Positions 9,726 through 18,421 of a stretch of DNA of 64,000 nt are shown here, piece after piece. Both the position numbers and the translations under genes were made by a program. This DNA comes from Rhizobium sp. 007 (GTDB taxonomy: Bacteria; Pseudomonadota; Alphaproteobacteria; Rhizobiales; Rhizobiaceae): contig NZ_CP064187.1 of NCBI RefSeq assembly GCF_015353075.1, forward strand, positions 3,802,501-3,866,500. The letters run 5' to 3'. A model generated the notes under the pieces. It was not told the DNA's origin. It saw only the letters and a program-made list of their open reading frames with translations, and searched no databases. Every line of letters begins with the position of its first letter. The first letter of the stretch is position 1.

Positions 9726-10657
9726 TGGCCGCTCTCCTTGGGATCGAGCGCGTCGCGCAGGCCGTCGCCAAGCAGGTTGAAACCGAGGCTGACGATAAGG
9801 ATCGCAATACCCGGCATGGCTGCGACCCACCATTGATCGAGAATGAAACGGCGACCCGAGGCGATCATCGCACCCCATTCCGGCAGTGGCGGCTGCGCGC
9901 CGAGACCGAGAAAGCCGAGACCGGCAGCCGTCAGGATGATACCCGCCATGTCGAGCGTTACGCGAACGATCAGCGACGAGAGGCAGAGCGGCATGACATG
10001 GCGGATGATGATGCGGACCGGCGATGCACCCATCAGCTTGACCGCCGAGATGTAATCCGAGCGCCGCACCGTCAGCGTTTCCGCCCGCGCAATGCGGGCG
10101 TAAGGAGGCCAGGACGTGATTGCAATCGCGATGATCGCGTTTTCGATGCCCGGCCCGAGCGCCGCGACAAAGGCAAGCGCCAGCACCAGCTTCGGGAACG
10201 CCAGGAAGATATCGGTGATACGCATCAGCACTGCATCCACCCATCCGCCGGCATAGCCGGAGACCGTGCCGACAATCAGTCCAATCGGCGCCGAGATGAT
10301 CGCCACCAGCACGACGACGAAGAGCGTCAGCCGCGACCCGTAGATCAGGCGCGAAAGGATATCGCGACCCTGGTCGTCCGTGCCGAGCAGATACTCGCCG
10401 GTACCTGGCGGCAGAAGTCGCGCATTCTTTAGATCGCCGACCACCGGCGAATGCGTGGCCAAGAGATTAGCGAAGGCGGCAACGAAAAGCAGCGCGACAA
10501 TGATAATGAGACCAAGGACGGCAAGCTTGTTCGCACTGAACTGCCGCCAGGTCACATAGGCGCGCCCGAGACGTGCCTGTACACGCGATTGCGGGCGATC
10601 GGAAAGCAACCACTCGCGGCGGCTCATCGGCGCTGGCTGGCTGGCTGGAACCGTCAT
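9722..10657 (-). CDS. Peptide ABC transporter permease (DppC/OppC type)
   Basis: 311-residue inner-membrane permease. The N terminus carries the OppC_N-like segment (WRQFSANKLAVLGLIII, residues 37-53) with the first membrane span, followed by LGTDDQGRDILSRLIYG near residue 90, the conserved entry to the binding-protein-dependent transport domain. Five more hydrophobic segments follow, with the EAA-type cytoplasmic loop around SDYISAVKLMGASPVRII. The start ATG at 10657 overlaps the stop of the preceding permease (ATGA). It forms the channel as a heterodimer with that DppB-like protein. Confidence 0.92.
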   Translation of the reverse strand: MTVPASQPAPMSRREWLLSDRPQSRVQARLGRAYVTWRQFSANKLAVLGLIIIVALLFVAAFANLLATHSPVVGDLKNARLLPPGTGEYLLGTDDQGRDILSRLIYGSRLTLFVVVLVAIISAPIGLIVGTVSGYAGGWVDAVLMRITDIFLAFPKLVLALAFVAALGPGIENAIIAIAITSWPPYARIARAETLTVRRSDYISAVKLMGASPVRIIIRHVMPLCLSSLIVRVTLDMAGIILTAAGLGFLGLGAQPPLPEWGAMIASGRRFILDQWWVAAMPGIAILIVSLGFNLLGDGLRDALDPKESGQ

Positions 10658-11721
10658 CGGCTTCGCGTCCTTGGATCGAGCGTCCGATAGAGAAGATCGG
10701 ACAGGAGGTTGATGCCGATGAACACCGTGCCGATGACGATCGTGCCGCCGAGGACAGCGTTCATATCGGCATTCTGCAAGGAGTTGGTGATGTAGAGGCC
10801 AATGCCCGGCCAGGAGAACACCGTCTCCGTCAGCACCGAGCCTTCGAGAAGCCCGGCGTAGGAGAGCGCAATCACCGTGACAAGCGGCACCGCGGCATTG
10901 CGCAATGCGTGGCCCCAAATTACCCGGGTTTCCGAAAGCCCCTTGGCGCGCGCAGCCACGATATATTCCTGACTGAGCTCGTTCAGCATGAAGCTGCGCG
11001 TCATCCGGCTGATATAGGCGAGCGAGAAATAGCCGAGCAGCGATGCCGGCAAGATAATGTGCCGGAAGACGTCGTAGAAGACGTCCCACTGCCCCTGCCA
11101 GAGGCTGTCGATCAGATAAAAGCCGGTAATCGGCGTGAACGTATATTCAAAGACGATATCGATGCGCCCCGGGAAGGCCACCCAGCGCAGTTGCGCATAG
11201 AATACGACAAGCGAGATCAAGGCCAGCCAGAAGATCGGCACGGAATAGCCGACAAGCCCGACGACACGCACAATCTGGTCGGCAAGGCTGCCGCGCCGCA
11301 CAGCCGCAAGCACGCCGAGCGGGATCCCAATCAGGGCGCCAAAAATGGTGCCGAGGGTCGCAAGCTCGATTGTTGCTGGAAAGACGCGACGGATATCGGT
11401 CATCACCGGATTGGTGGTCAGCACCGAATTGCCGAAATCACCGGAAAGGATACCTTTGATATAGATGAAGAATTGCTGATAGAGCGGCAGATTGAAGCCG
11501 AGCTCTTCACGCACGCGCTCCACGACATGCGTCGGAGCGCGGTCGCCAAGGATCGCAAGAACCGGATCGATCGGCACGACACGGCCGATGAAGAAGGTGA
11601 CGGCCAGAAGTCCAAGATAGGTCGTCACGGCAGCGATCAGGAAACGCCCGATTGCTTTGGCGAGAGGAACGGCACGACCCTTGGCCGGCCGCGCCTCCAT
11701 TTTTGTTTCGATAATGCTCAA
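10654..11721 (-). CDS. Peptide ABC transporter permease (DppB/OppB type)
   Basis: 355-residue inner-membrane permease. It has an N-terminal span (FLIAAVTTYLGLLAVTFFIG), a long periplasmic segment with the family's DPVLAILGDRAP and LGFNLPLYQQF, then five more membrane spans. The EAA loop is recognisable at SQEYIVAARAKGLSETRVI near residue 250. It starts at the ATG at 11721, 18 bases after the stop of the binding-protein gene, and overlaps the next permease by ATGA. The N-terminal cytoplasmic extension of about 25 residues is slightly longer than usual. Confidence 0.92.
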   Translation of the reverse strand: MSIIETKMEARPAKGRAVPLAKAIGRFLIAAVTTYLGLLAVTFFIGRVVPIDPVLAILGDRAPTHVVERVREELGFNLPLYQQFFIYIKGILSGDFGNSVLTTNPVMTDIRRVFPATIELATLGTIFGALIGIPLGVLAAVRRGSLADQIVRVVGLVGYSVPIFWLALISLVVFYAQLRWVAFPGRIDIVFEYTFTPITGFYLIDSLWQGQWDVFYDVFRHIILPASLLGYFSLAYISRMTRSFMLNELSQEYIVAARAKGLSETRVIWGHALRNAAVPLVTVIALSYAGLLEGSVLTETVFSWPGIGLYITNSLQNADMNAVLGGTIVIGTVFIGINLLSDLLYRTLDPRTRSR

Positions 11722-11739
11722 CGAACGAATCCTGCCGGA

Positions 11740-13383
11740 TTATTCCTTGGCGATTGGGCCAACGAAGTTCGTATCGAAGCTCGGTCCGAGTTTAAAGTCC
11801 TTCAGGTTCTTGCGATAGCCGGCGACTTCGATCTGCTGGAAGATGAAGATGAAGGGGCTGTTCTCCAGGTACTTCTTCTGGATATCCTGGTACATCGCGG
11901 CGCGCTTGGCACCGTCGCGCTCAAGCAGTGCTGCCTTGGTCTGCTTGTCGAGTTCCGGCGTTTCGAAGGTATTGCGCCATGCGAGCGTCTTGTTCGTGCC
12001 CGCATCCGAATTGTCCGGGTTCGCCGTGAAGGTATCGGCATTCGAGTTCGGGTCGAAATAGTCGGATCCCCAATTGCCGATATACATGTCGTGCGTGCGG
12101 GCGCGGTATTTCGTCAGCGTCTGCTTGCCGTCGCCTGGAATGATTTCGAGTTTCACTCCGGCCTGTGCCAGCGTCTGCTGCATGGATTCGGCAATGCCGG
12201 TGACCGGCTGAGTGTTCCGCACGTCCATCGTCACCGAGAAGCCATCCGCAAGACCGGCCTTTGCCAGCAATTCCTTCGCCTTGGCGACGTCGAGCTTGAA
12301 GGGAATTTCGTCAAGCGCGCCGAGCTGGCCCTTTGGCAGGAATGTCTGGTGGATTTCGCCGATGCCCTTGATGAGCGTCGAGCTGATCGCATCGTAATCG
12401 ACGAGATACTTGAAGGCCTGCTGCACCTCCGGCTTCTTCAGGTTCTCGTTCTTGAGGTTTAGGCTCACATAATAGATCGTGCTTTTCGGTGCGCTTGCCA
12501 CCGCGAGGTCGGCGTTCTTCGAAACAGCGTCGAGATCGCCCGGCTCGAGATTGCGCGCGATATCGATGTCGCCTGCCTCCAGCGCCAGGCGTTGTGCGGC
12601 ACTTTCCTTCATGTAGCGGTAGATGACGCGGTTCAGCTTCGGTTTGTCGCCGTAGTAATTGTCGTTGCGCTCCAGCACGACGACTTCGTTGGCGCGCCAT
12701 TCGCGAAGCTTGTAGGCGCCGGAGCCGGCATAGCCCGTCTTCAGCCATTCATTGCCGAAGTCGTTGTCATACTTGTATTCCGCGCTTGGCGTCATCGGCT
12801 TGATGTGATCCATCACCAGCTTCTTGTCGACCACGGAGGCAACCGTCGCCGTCAGGCAGTTCAGTACGAAGCTCGGCGCATAGGCCTTGTCGACCGTGAA
12901 GACGAATGTGTTTTCGTCCGCAGCCTTGGCCTTTTCAGTCACGTTGTCTCCGGTCAGGCCAAACTGTGTCAGGATGAATGCCGGGCTCTTGTCGAGTTTG
13001 ACGGCGCGCTCGAAGGACCAGGCGACATCCTCAGCGGTGACCGGGTTGCCTGAGGCGAACTTCAGACCGGGCTTCAGCTTGAACGTATAGGTGAGGCCGT
13101 CATCGGAGACGCTCCAGCTCTCGGCAAGATCACCCTTGACCTTCGTCGTGTCGTTGAGGTCGAGGCGGACCAGCAGGCTATAGGTGTTGGTTGTCATCTC
13201 CGCCGTTGAAAACTCGAAGGCCTCGCCTGGATCCATCGAAATGATGTCATCGATGGCGAAACCTTCGACGAGCGTATCCTTCGGCGTCTCGGCAAAAGCG
13301 GCAGGCGCCGTCAGCATGAGCAGCGAAAGCGCGGCACCCGCAGAAAGGGCACGAAAGTTGCGGCTGAGTTTAGTAATCATCAT
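11740..13383 (-). CDS. Peptide-binding periplasmic protein (SBP family 5)
   Basis: 547-residue extracytoplasmic solute-binding protein of the DppA/OppA family (SBP_bac_5). The chosen start is the ATG at 13383 (MMITKLSRNFR), with AAGGGAA upstream; the open frame continues 51 codons further but without a signal-peptide-like start. The signal peptide runs to about ...APAAFAE (near residue 30). Family features include the LVEGF...DPGEAFEF opening and the lobe with AEDVAWSFERAVKL. It captures substrate in the periplasm for the four downstream transport genes. The dipeptidase gene immediately upstream suggests a peptide ligand, possibly a dipeptide, but this is inferred from context only. Confidence 0.93.
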   Translation of the reverse strand: MMITKLSRNFRALSAGAALSLLMLTAPAAFAETPKDTLVEGFAIDDIISMDPGEAFEFSTAEMTTNTYSLLVRLDLNDTTKVKGDLAESWSVSDDGLTYTFKLKPGLKFASGNPVTAEDVAWSFERAVKLDKSPAFILTQFGLTGDNVTEKAKAADENTFVFTVDKAYAPSFVLNCLTATVASVVDKKLVMDHIKPMTPSAEYKYDNDFGNEWLKTGYAGSGAYKLREWRANEVVVLERNDNYYGDKPKLNRVIYRYMKESAAQRLALEAGDIDIARNLEPGDLDAVSKNADLAVASAPKSTIYYVSLNLKNENLKKPEVQQAFKYLVDYDAISSTLIKGIGEIHQTFLPKGQLGALDEIPFKLDVAKAKELLAKAGLADGFSVTMDVRNTQPVTGIAESMQQTLAQAGVKLEIIPGDGKQTLTKYRARTHDMYIGNWGSDYFDPNSNADTFTANPDNSDAGTNKTLAWRNTFETPELDKQTKAALLERDGAKRAAMYQDIQKKYLENSPFIFIFQQIEVAGYRKNLKDFKLGPSFDTNFVGPIAKE

Positions 13384-13429
13384 CGATTTGTTCCCTTGTT
13401 CTTGATTGATTACAAAGCAGCATTTTGGC

Positions 13430-14488
13430 TCAGGCGTTCTTCTCCCCCCACGCCGAAGCCAGGATGCGAAGCCAGTTCTCGCTGGCGAGTTTCCGTCGAT
13501 CCTCCTCACCATATCCAACGTCCCGGAGAGCGGCAATCAGCTTCTGGTTGCCAGCCGCGTCGCCTATTTCGTCCGGAATGGTCGCGCCGTCGAAATCGGA
13601 TCCGAGTGCAACGCAATCGATCCCGACGCGGTCGACGAGATAGTTGATATGGCGGATCATGTCCCTGATCGGTGTGTCGCCCTCGGAGCGGCCATCCGCC
13701 CTCAACATCGCAGTCGCGTAATTGAGACCGATAAGCCCCTTGCTCTCCCTGATCGCATCAAGCTGCTTATCCGTCAGATTGCGCGCCACCGGTGTCAGCG
13801 CATGCACGTTCGAATGCGTAGCGACCAGCGGTTGATCTGTTGTCTTCGCGACGTCCCAGAAGCCCTTTTCCGTTATGTGGGACAGATCGATCATGATGCC
13901 CAGGCGATTGCATTCATGCACCAGCTCAAAGCCGGCACCGGTCAGCCCCGGCGCAGTATCTGGCGACATCGGGAAGGCGAAGGGCACGCCGTGTCCGAAG
14001 ACGTTATGCCTGCTCCAGACAGGCCCCAGAGAGCGCAAGCCCGCCGCATGAAAGACCTCGAGCGCGGAAAGGTCGGGCCCGATCGCCTCGCAGCCTTCCA
14101 TATGCATGACCGCGGCAAAAACACCGCTTGCCATGGCGTTGCGGATGTCCTTCACCGTCCGGCAGAGGCGCCAGGCGCCCGCCTTGTCGAGACGCAGTGC
14201 AATCGCCGCCATCTCGGTCGCGACGCCAAGTGACGGCAGCCGGTCGAGAGGTGCGGCCATCGGCGTTTCGTAATGTCCGTTTTGATCGGGATCGGCGAAG
14301 ACGAGATCGCCCGAGGGCACGTAGATGGCGCAAAGGCCGCCGGCGAGACCACCCTGCCGAGCGCGTGGTCCATCGATGTGGCCTGATGTCGTCCCGTTCA
14401 GAAATTCGGCAACCGGGTCGTTGCCATCCCTTTCATGTGTCCAAAGCCTGAGGAGAACGTCATTATGGCCATCAAATACAAGCTGCAT
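13430..14488 (-). CDS. Membrane dipeptidase family protein (peptidase M19)
   Basis: 352 residues of the renal-dipeptidase/amidohydrolase fold. The first metal-binding motif HND is visible in FDGHNDVLL near residue 8; the M19 active-site region follows with MHMEGCEAI, then DLSHITEKGFWDV and ATHSNVHALTP, and a late ALGSDFDGATIP. Members hydrolyse dipeptides (including D-containing ones) using two zinc ions. No signal peptide is seen, so it probably acts in the cytoplasm. It is the first gene of the run and lies 46 bases before the binding-protein gene, which fits import of a dipeptide followed by cleavage. Confidence 0.88.
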   Translation of the reverse strand: MQLVFDGHNDVLLRLWTHERDGNDPVAEFLNGTTSGHIDGPRARQGGLAGGLCAIYVPSGDLVFADPDQNGHYETPMAAPLDRLPSLGVATEMAAIALRLDKAGAWRLCRTVKDIRNAMASGVFAAVMHMEGCEAIGPDLSALEVFHAAGLRSLGPVWSRHNVFGHGVPFAFPMSPDTAPGLTGAGFELVHECNRLGIMIDLSHITEKGFWDVAKTTDQPLVATHSNVHALTPVARNLTDKQLDAIRESKGLIGLNYATAMLRADGRSEGDTPIRDMIRHINYLVDRVGIDCVALGSDFDGATIPDEIGDAAGNQKLIAALRDVGYGEEDRRKLASENWLRILASAWGEKNA

Positions 14489-14616
14489 CTGTTTTCCTGC
14501 TCTGCCCTGCCGAGCAATGACAAGCGTGCAGAATAGAAAAGCTGGCAGAATTGGCCAGCCCCCTTCTCAGAAATTTATAGCGGATGAGTAAACACGACTT
14601 GGCTTGAAATGAAAAC

Positions 14617-14690
14617 GGCGTATCGACATTCACCGGCTCGCGGTTCACGTAGACGAGCGGAATTCCGGCATCGCTCGCCGCATGATCGAA
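14617..14690 (-). pseudogene. Relic fragment of a periplasmic sugar-binding protein
   Basis: One minus-strand frame reads ASDAGIPLVYVNREPVNVDT, which resembles the first-lobe segment of Peripla_BP_4-type sugar-binding proteins (ribose/galactose/xylose class). Similarity stops abruptly on both sides, at about 14690 and 14617, so only about 24 codons survive. It looks like the debris of a deletion. The match rests on my recognition of the family pattern, not on a search. Confidence 0.35.
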
Positions 14691-14692
14691 AT

Positions 14693-14744
14693 GGGCGGAA
14701 TTTTGGCGTACTCACTAACCGCGGTGGGCGGAACTTTGCCGTAC
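14693..14744. repeat. Two imperfect direct repeats, possible IS-end debris
   Basis: GGGCGGAATTTTGGCGTAC (14693-14711) and GGGCGGAACTTTGCCGTAC (14726-14744) agree at 17 of 19 positions, 33 bases apart. Multiple short repeats of this look are common at the ends of IS21-family elements. No transposase frame accompanies them. Confidence 0.4.
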
Positions 14745-15152
14745 GTTCCTGTTGGCGAATTGACTCTGAAAGGCTTTCACCAGCCGATGCCAGCTTTCGA
14801 AATCGTCCGGTGGATTGGCTGACTGGATGTAATCCACTCTAGGCTACGGCCTGATGCGACATAGCTTTGCGAATCTGCCCTGATCCTGACCTCGTTTGAT
14901 TCCGCGCCCTCTCGGGCCTGAGGACCGCTTCTCCCTCGATTTGGGACCGGATTTCCACTCCCCATAGACTATTAGAAGTTTTACCTGTGGCAACGGGATA
15001 AGCCACTAAGGAAATAAAGACCGAAAGCCGCGCTGGAAATATGATGCTATGGGCGGGCGGGCGGGCCGATGAAATCGCCACAGCACGCGCCTAAATGTGC
15101 GGACGTAACGATCAAAACCGCTGCGCCCACGAAAAATCCCCAAGGAGAAGCC

Positions 15153-15662
15153 ATGTCCATTTCCATGTACCGCCTGACCGTTCCGATGTTTCAGCGCGGA
15201 CTTACGACGCTAAAAAACTACCTCGAAAAGGCCGAGGCTTACGCAAAGGAGAAGGGGATCGATCCGGATGAACTGGTTGCTGCCAGGCTTGCGCCCGATA
15301 TGCTGCCGTTATCGGGCCAATATCAACGTGCGAGCGACAGCGCCAAGCTGGCAGTCGCCCGCCTGACCTCCACCGAAGCACCGAAATTCGAGGACAGCGA
15401 AACGACGATCGCCGAGCTTCGCGAGCGCATCGCCAAGACCGAAGCCTATCTCGCGACGATTGCGCCGCAAGCGCTCGAAGGCACAGAAACGAATGAAGTG
15501 ACGATCGCGCCCGGCGGCAACAAGATGAACTTCCGCGGCGACGAATATGTCGCGACCTTCGCACTGCCGAACTTCTATTTCCACGTCGCGACGGCGCACG
15601 CGATCCTGCGCAATCAGGGCGTGCCGGTCGGCAAGATTGATTATCTTGGCCGCTTCTCGTGA
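15153..15662 (+). CDS. DUF1993 family protein
   Basis: 169 residues. The ATG at 15153 follows AAGGAGAAGCC, a good ribosome site, so the in-frame upstream extension is ignored. The product begins MSISMYRLTVPMFQRGL, has the family's conserved DMLPLSGQYQRASDSAKLAVARL around residue 50, and ends with FYFHVATAHAILRNQGVPVGKIDYLG, characteristic of DUF1993 (a DinB-like helical bundle in family terms). The biochemical role is not known. It faces the sulfatase gene, whose stop lies only a few bases beyond its own stop. Confidence 0.85.
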   Translation: MSISMYRLTVPMFQRGLTTLKNYLEKAEAYAKEKGIDPDELVAARLAPDMLPLSGQYQRASDSAKLAVARLTSTEAPKFEDSETTIAELRERIAKTEAYLATIAPQALEGTETNEVTIAPGGNKMNFRGDEYVATFALPNFYFHVATAHAILRNQGVPVGKIDYLGRFS

Positions 15663-15666
15663 GTAA

Positions 15667-17184
15667 TCAGGGCCGGCGCGTGACCGGCCCTTCTTTCGTC
15701 AGCTCCGTATAGGCAAGCGTCTGGTCGAGATGCCGCGCCCGGTGCGATAACAGCCTCTCGGCGAACTCCAGGCGCGTCGCTGCGTAGGCTGGATCGGGAG
15801 CGAGATTGTTGAGCTCCATCGGATCGGCTTTGAGATCGAAGAGCAGCGGCGGCAGGGCGGCAAAATGCACGTATTTGAACCGTTCGTCCCGGATCACCGC
15901 GAGATTGCACTGGTTCGATTTCAGGCCGAAGTGGCGCTCCGCTTCGCCATTGGCGATGTCGCGGAAATCAAATTCAAAGAATGCCGCCTCCCGCCAGTCG
16001 ATCGCATCTCCATGATCGATGAACGAGCGCAATGAGCGGCCGTCGACATGGTTGGCTGTCTCGACGCCCAAGCTGTCGCAAAGCGTTGGAAAGATATCCG
16101 CCGCACTCGTGAAGCGCTCGACCACGTGACCTCTCACCGCCGCTTTTGGGTCGCGTATGACCAGGGGAATGTGATAGCTGCCGTCAAAAAAACCGCCTTT
16201 GCCAAGCGTCCAGTGATCACCCATCATTTCGGCATGGTCGGAGGTAAAGAGGATGATCGTGTCGTCCCACACGCCGGCATCCTTCAGCGCCTGCCAGATC
16301 CGGCCAAGCTGCGCATCCACCTCGGCAATCATCCCGTAATAGATCGCCCGGATCGCCGCGAAATCCTGGGCTCCCCAGTCGCTGACCGGACCCACGGCGC
16401 CATATATGAAGCTGCCCTTGTCGTTCTTCGGCATCGAATAGCTAAGATAAGGATGCACCGCCTCTTCGATCTCACGGCTTTTCGCCCGTGAAAATTCCGG
16501 TCCGTCGTCCGGTTTGAACATCCTGCCAAAGGGCTCAGGCACCGAAAATGGCGGATGCGGCCGCAGGAAGGAAACGTGGGCAAACCACGGCGCATCCTGT
16601 TCGCCGAGCCAGCGAATGAATTCGCCGGCAAGAAACGCAGTCTGCGTTTCTTGCCTGGAGTAAGCGGTCGGTTCCGCCGAAATTTCGCCGCGGGCGGCAC
16701 CAGGCGGAACATGGATGTCCCGGCTGACTGCATCGCGGTGCCCGCGTGAACGCAACCACGAAAGCCACTGCTTCTCGTGCTCGGGCAGGAGCTGGCGCGC
16801 GGTAAACCCTGGCAGCAGACCTTCGTAGGTCTCAAGGTGCGGGTCGTTCCTATCAAGTTCGCGCGGGTCAGGCGCGGTATCCGTATAGCCGAACAACGTC
16901 GGGTCATAGCCCGCACGCCTTGCCGCCACCGCCAGGTTGTCGAAGCGGCGGTCGAGCGGCGAGCCGTTCCGGCAAACCCGGTGGTTCATCTGGTAAAGGC
17001 CGGTGTAAAGCGTCGCCCGCGCCGGCGAACAGGGTGCCGCACCGGCGAAGTGATTGCGAAAAAGAACGCCCTCCCTTGCCAGCGCATCGACATTCGGCGT
17101 CCTGACACAGGCGTGGCCGGTGGCCGAAAGACAATCACCGCGCCATTGATCCGCGGTGATGAGAAGGACGTTCGGCCGCTTCAT
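15667..17184 (-). CDS. Sulfatase / phosphonate monoester hydrolase superfamily enzyme
   Basis: 505 residues with the type I sulfatase fold. The formylglycine motif CSPAR is at residues 52-56 (Cys52 would be oxidised to formylglycine), Asp12 and Gln13 begin the metal site, and the second metal site is FTSDHAEMMGDHW near residue 320. The start ATG at 17184 (MKRPNVLLITADQW) was chosen because the family begins almost immediately with this strand; the frame extends upstream into galE. No signal peptide is seen, so a cytoplasmic enzyme is expected. The substrate (sulfate ester or phosphonate monoester) cannot be told from sequence. It starts 10 bases after galE, implying cotranscription. Confidence 0.85.
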   Translation of the reverse strand: MKRPNVLLITADQWRGDCLSATGHACVRTPNVDALAREGVLFRNHFAGAAPCSPARATLYTGLYQMNHRVCRNGSPLDRRFDNLAVAARRAGYDPTLFGYTDTAPDPRELDRNDPHLETYEGLLPGFTARQLLPEHEKQWLSWLRSRGHRDAVSRDIHVPPGAARGEISAEPTAYSRQETQTAFLAGEFIRWLGEQDAPWFAHVSFLRPHPPFSVPEPFGRMFKPDDGPEFSRAKSREIEEAVHPYLSYSMPKNDKGSFIYGAVGPVSDWGAQDFAAIRAIYYGMIAEVDAQLGRIWQALKDAGVWDDTIILFTSDHAEMMGDHWTLGKGGFFDGSYHIPLVIRDPKAAVRGHVVERFTSAADIFPTLCDSLGVETANHVDGRSLRSFIDHGDAIDWREAAFFEFDFRDIANGEAERHFGLKSNQCNLAVIRDERFKYVHFAALPPLLFDLKADPMELNNLAPDPAYAATRLEFAERLLSHRARHLDQTLAYTELTKEGPVTRRP

Positions 17185-17194
17185 GAAAGCCGCC

Positions 17195-18175
17195 TCAGTG
17201 ATTGGATCTGGAATGCCAGTTCCACGCCGACTGGATGATCTGCGAAAGATCATATTGCGGTGCCCAGCCAAGCACATCGCGGGCCTTGTCGTTATTGGCA
17301 ACCAGCGTGTGCGAATCGCCTTCCCGGCGCCCGATATATTCGACCGGGAACGGCCGCTTCGACACGTCTTCGATCGCCCCGAGCAACTCCTTGACCGTCG
17401 TGCCCGTCCCCGTCCCGAGGTTTAGCGCAACGGAATCGCCGCCCTTCAACAGATATTCGACAGCGCGCACGTGCGCATCCGCCAGATCGAGCACGTGGAT
17501 ATAGTCGCGCACGCAGGTGCCATCGCGTGTCTCGTAGTCGCTGCCGAAGACCTTGAAACCCTGCCGGCGGCCGAGTGCCGCATCGATTGCAAGCGGAATG
17601 GCATGGGTTTCGGGCTGATGCCACTCGCCGATCCGTCCTTCGAAATCTGCGCCCGCTGCATTGAAATACCGCAGGATCACGGATCGGAGACCCTTGTACT
17701 GGTCGTAATCGGCGAGCGCCTGCTCGACGATGTACTTCGTCCGTCCGTAGGGATTGATCGGCACCTGCCGGTGCGCCTCGTCGAGCGGCACGCTCTGCGG
17801 CAGCCCGTATGTCGCGCAGGTGGATGAGAAGACGAAAGCCTTGATGCCGGCCGCCTGAGCGGCCGAAAGCAGGGTCAGCGTCCCGATAACATTGTTCTCG
17901 TAGAAGGAAACAGGATCCTTCACCGATTCGCCGACTTCGATCAGCGCTGCAAAATGCAAAATCGCCGAAGGCTTGTGCTTGGCCAGAACCTCCTCGAGCC
18001 GGGCGCGATCACGAATGTCGCCCTCCTCGGAGGGACCCCACCTGACGAATTCGCGATGACCATTCGAGAAATTGTCGAAGACGACGGGTTTGTAACCCTT
18101 GTTCGCCAGATCAAGGCACGTATGAGAGCCGATATAGCCGGCTCCGCCGACCACGAGAACAGTTTCACCTGCCAT
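17195..18175 (-). CDS. galE: UDP-glucose 4-epimerase
   Basis: 326 residues, the usual length. The NAD-binding GGAGYIGSH is at residues 10-18, the catalytic serine lies in SSTCATYG near residue 125, and the YxxxK pair is YGRTK near 148. It interconverts UDP-glucose and UDP-galactose; in rhizobia the equivalent gene (often named exoB) supplies galactose for exopolysaccharide and lipopolysaccharide. The ATG at 18175 is the natural start. The downstream sulfatase gene follows after 10 bases. Confidence 0.95.
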   Translation of the reverse strand: MAGETVLVVGGAGYIGSHTCLDLANKGYKPVVFDNFSNGHREFVRWGPSEEGDIRDRARLEEVLAKHKPSAILHFAALIEVGESVKDPVSFYENNVIGTLTLLSAAQAAGIKAFVFSSTCATYGLPQSVPLDEAHRQVPINPYGRTKYIVEQALADYDQYKGLRSVILRYFNAAGADFEGRIGEWHQPETHAIPLAIDAALGRRQGFKVFGSDYETRDGTCVRDYIHVLDLADAHVRAVEYLLKGGDSVALNLGTGTGTTVKELLGAIEDVSKRPFPVEYIGRREGDSHTLVANNDKARDVLGWAPQYDLSQIIQSAWNWHSRSNH

Positions 18176-18421
18176 TTATCACCTTTGTTGCCACATCGGA
18201 TATGAGAGACTTAGAGGAGATCGACGGCAAGAAAAAGAAGGAATCCGCAAAACGTGCTGCAGTGCACCATGCCGATGGCCGTAGAACCATTGCGATACCT
18301 GCTAAACAGCGCCAAAAAATTTTTTGAATGGAAGCTTGGGCCAAGCGCAATTGAGCTCGCGTCCAATGCGTGGCATCCCATTCCTCGGGTCGTTGCTTGG
18401 CGCAACCCAGCACCAGAATAT

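Larger units (their letters stand above)
14489..15152. other. Scarred intergenic region, no intact gene
   Basis: About 660 bases between the dipeptidase gene and the DUF1993 gene. It contains a short relic of a sugar-binding-protein gene, two imperfect direct repeats, a 40-codon minus-strand frame around 14725-14845 (VDYIQSANPPDDFESWHRL) without recognisable family, and a G-run GGGCGGGCGGGCGGG near 15051. It must hold the promoter of the rightward DUF1993 gene. Confidence 0.5.

Noticed and set aside
10573..12462. 629-codon open frame on the plus strand
   Set aside because: Antisense to the permease and binding-protein genes; composition (H, R, E-rich) is that of a shadow frame.
15051..15065. 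GGGCGGGCGGGCGGG run, possible G-quadruplex or tandem repeat
   Set aside because: Four short G runs in a GC-rich genome are common; no supporting context.
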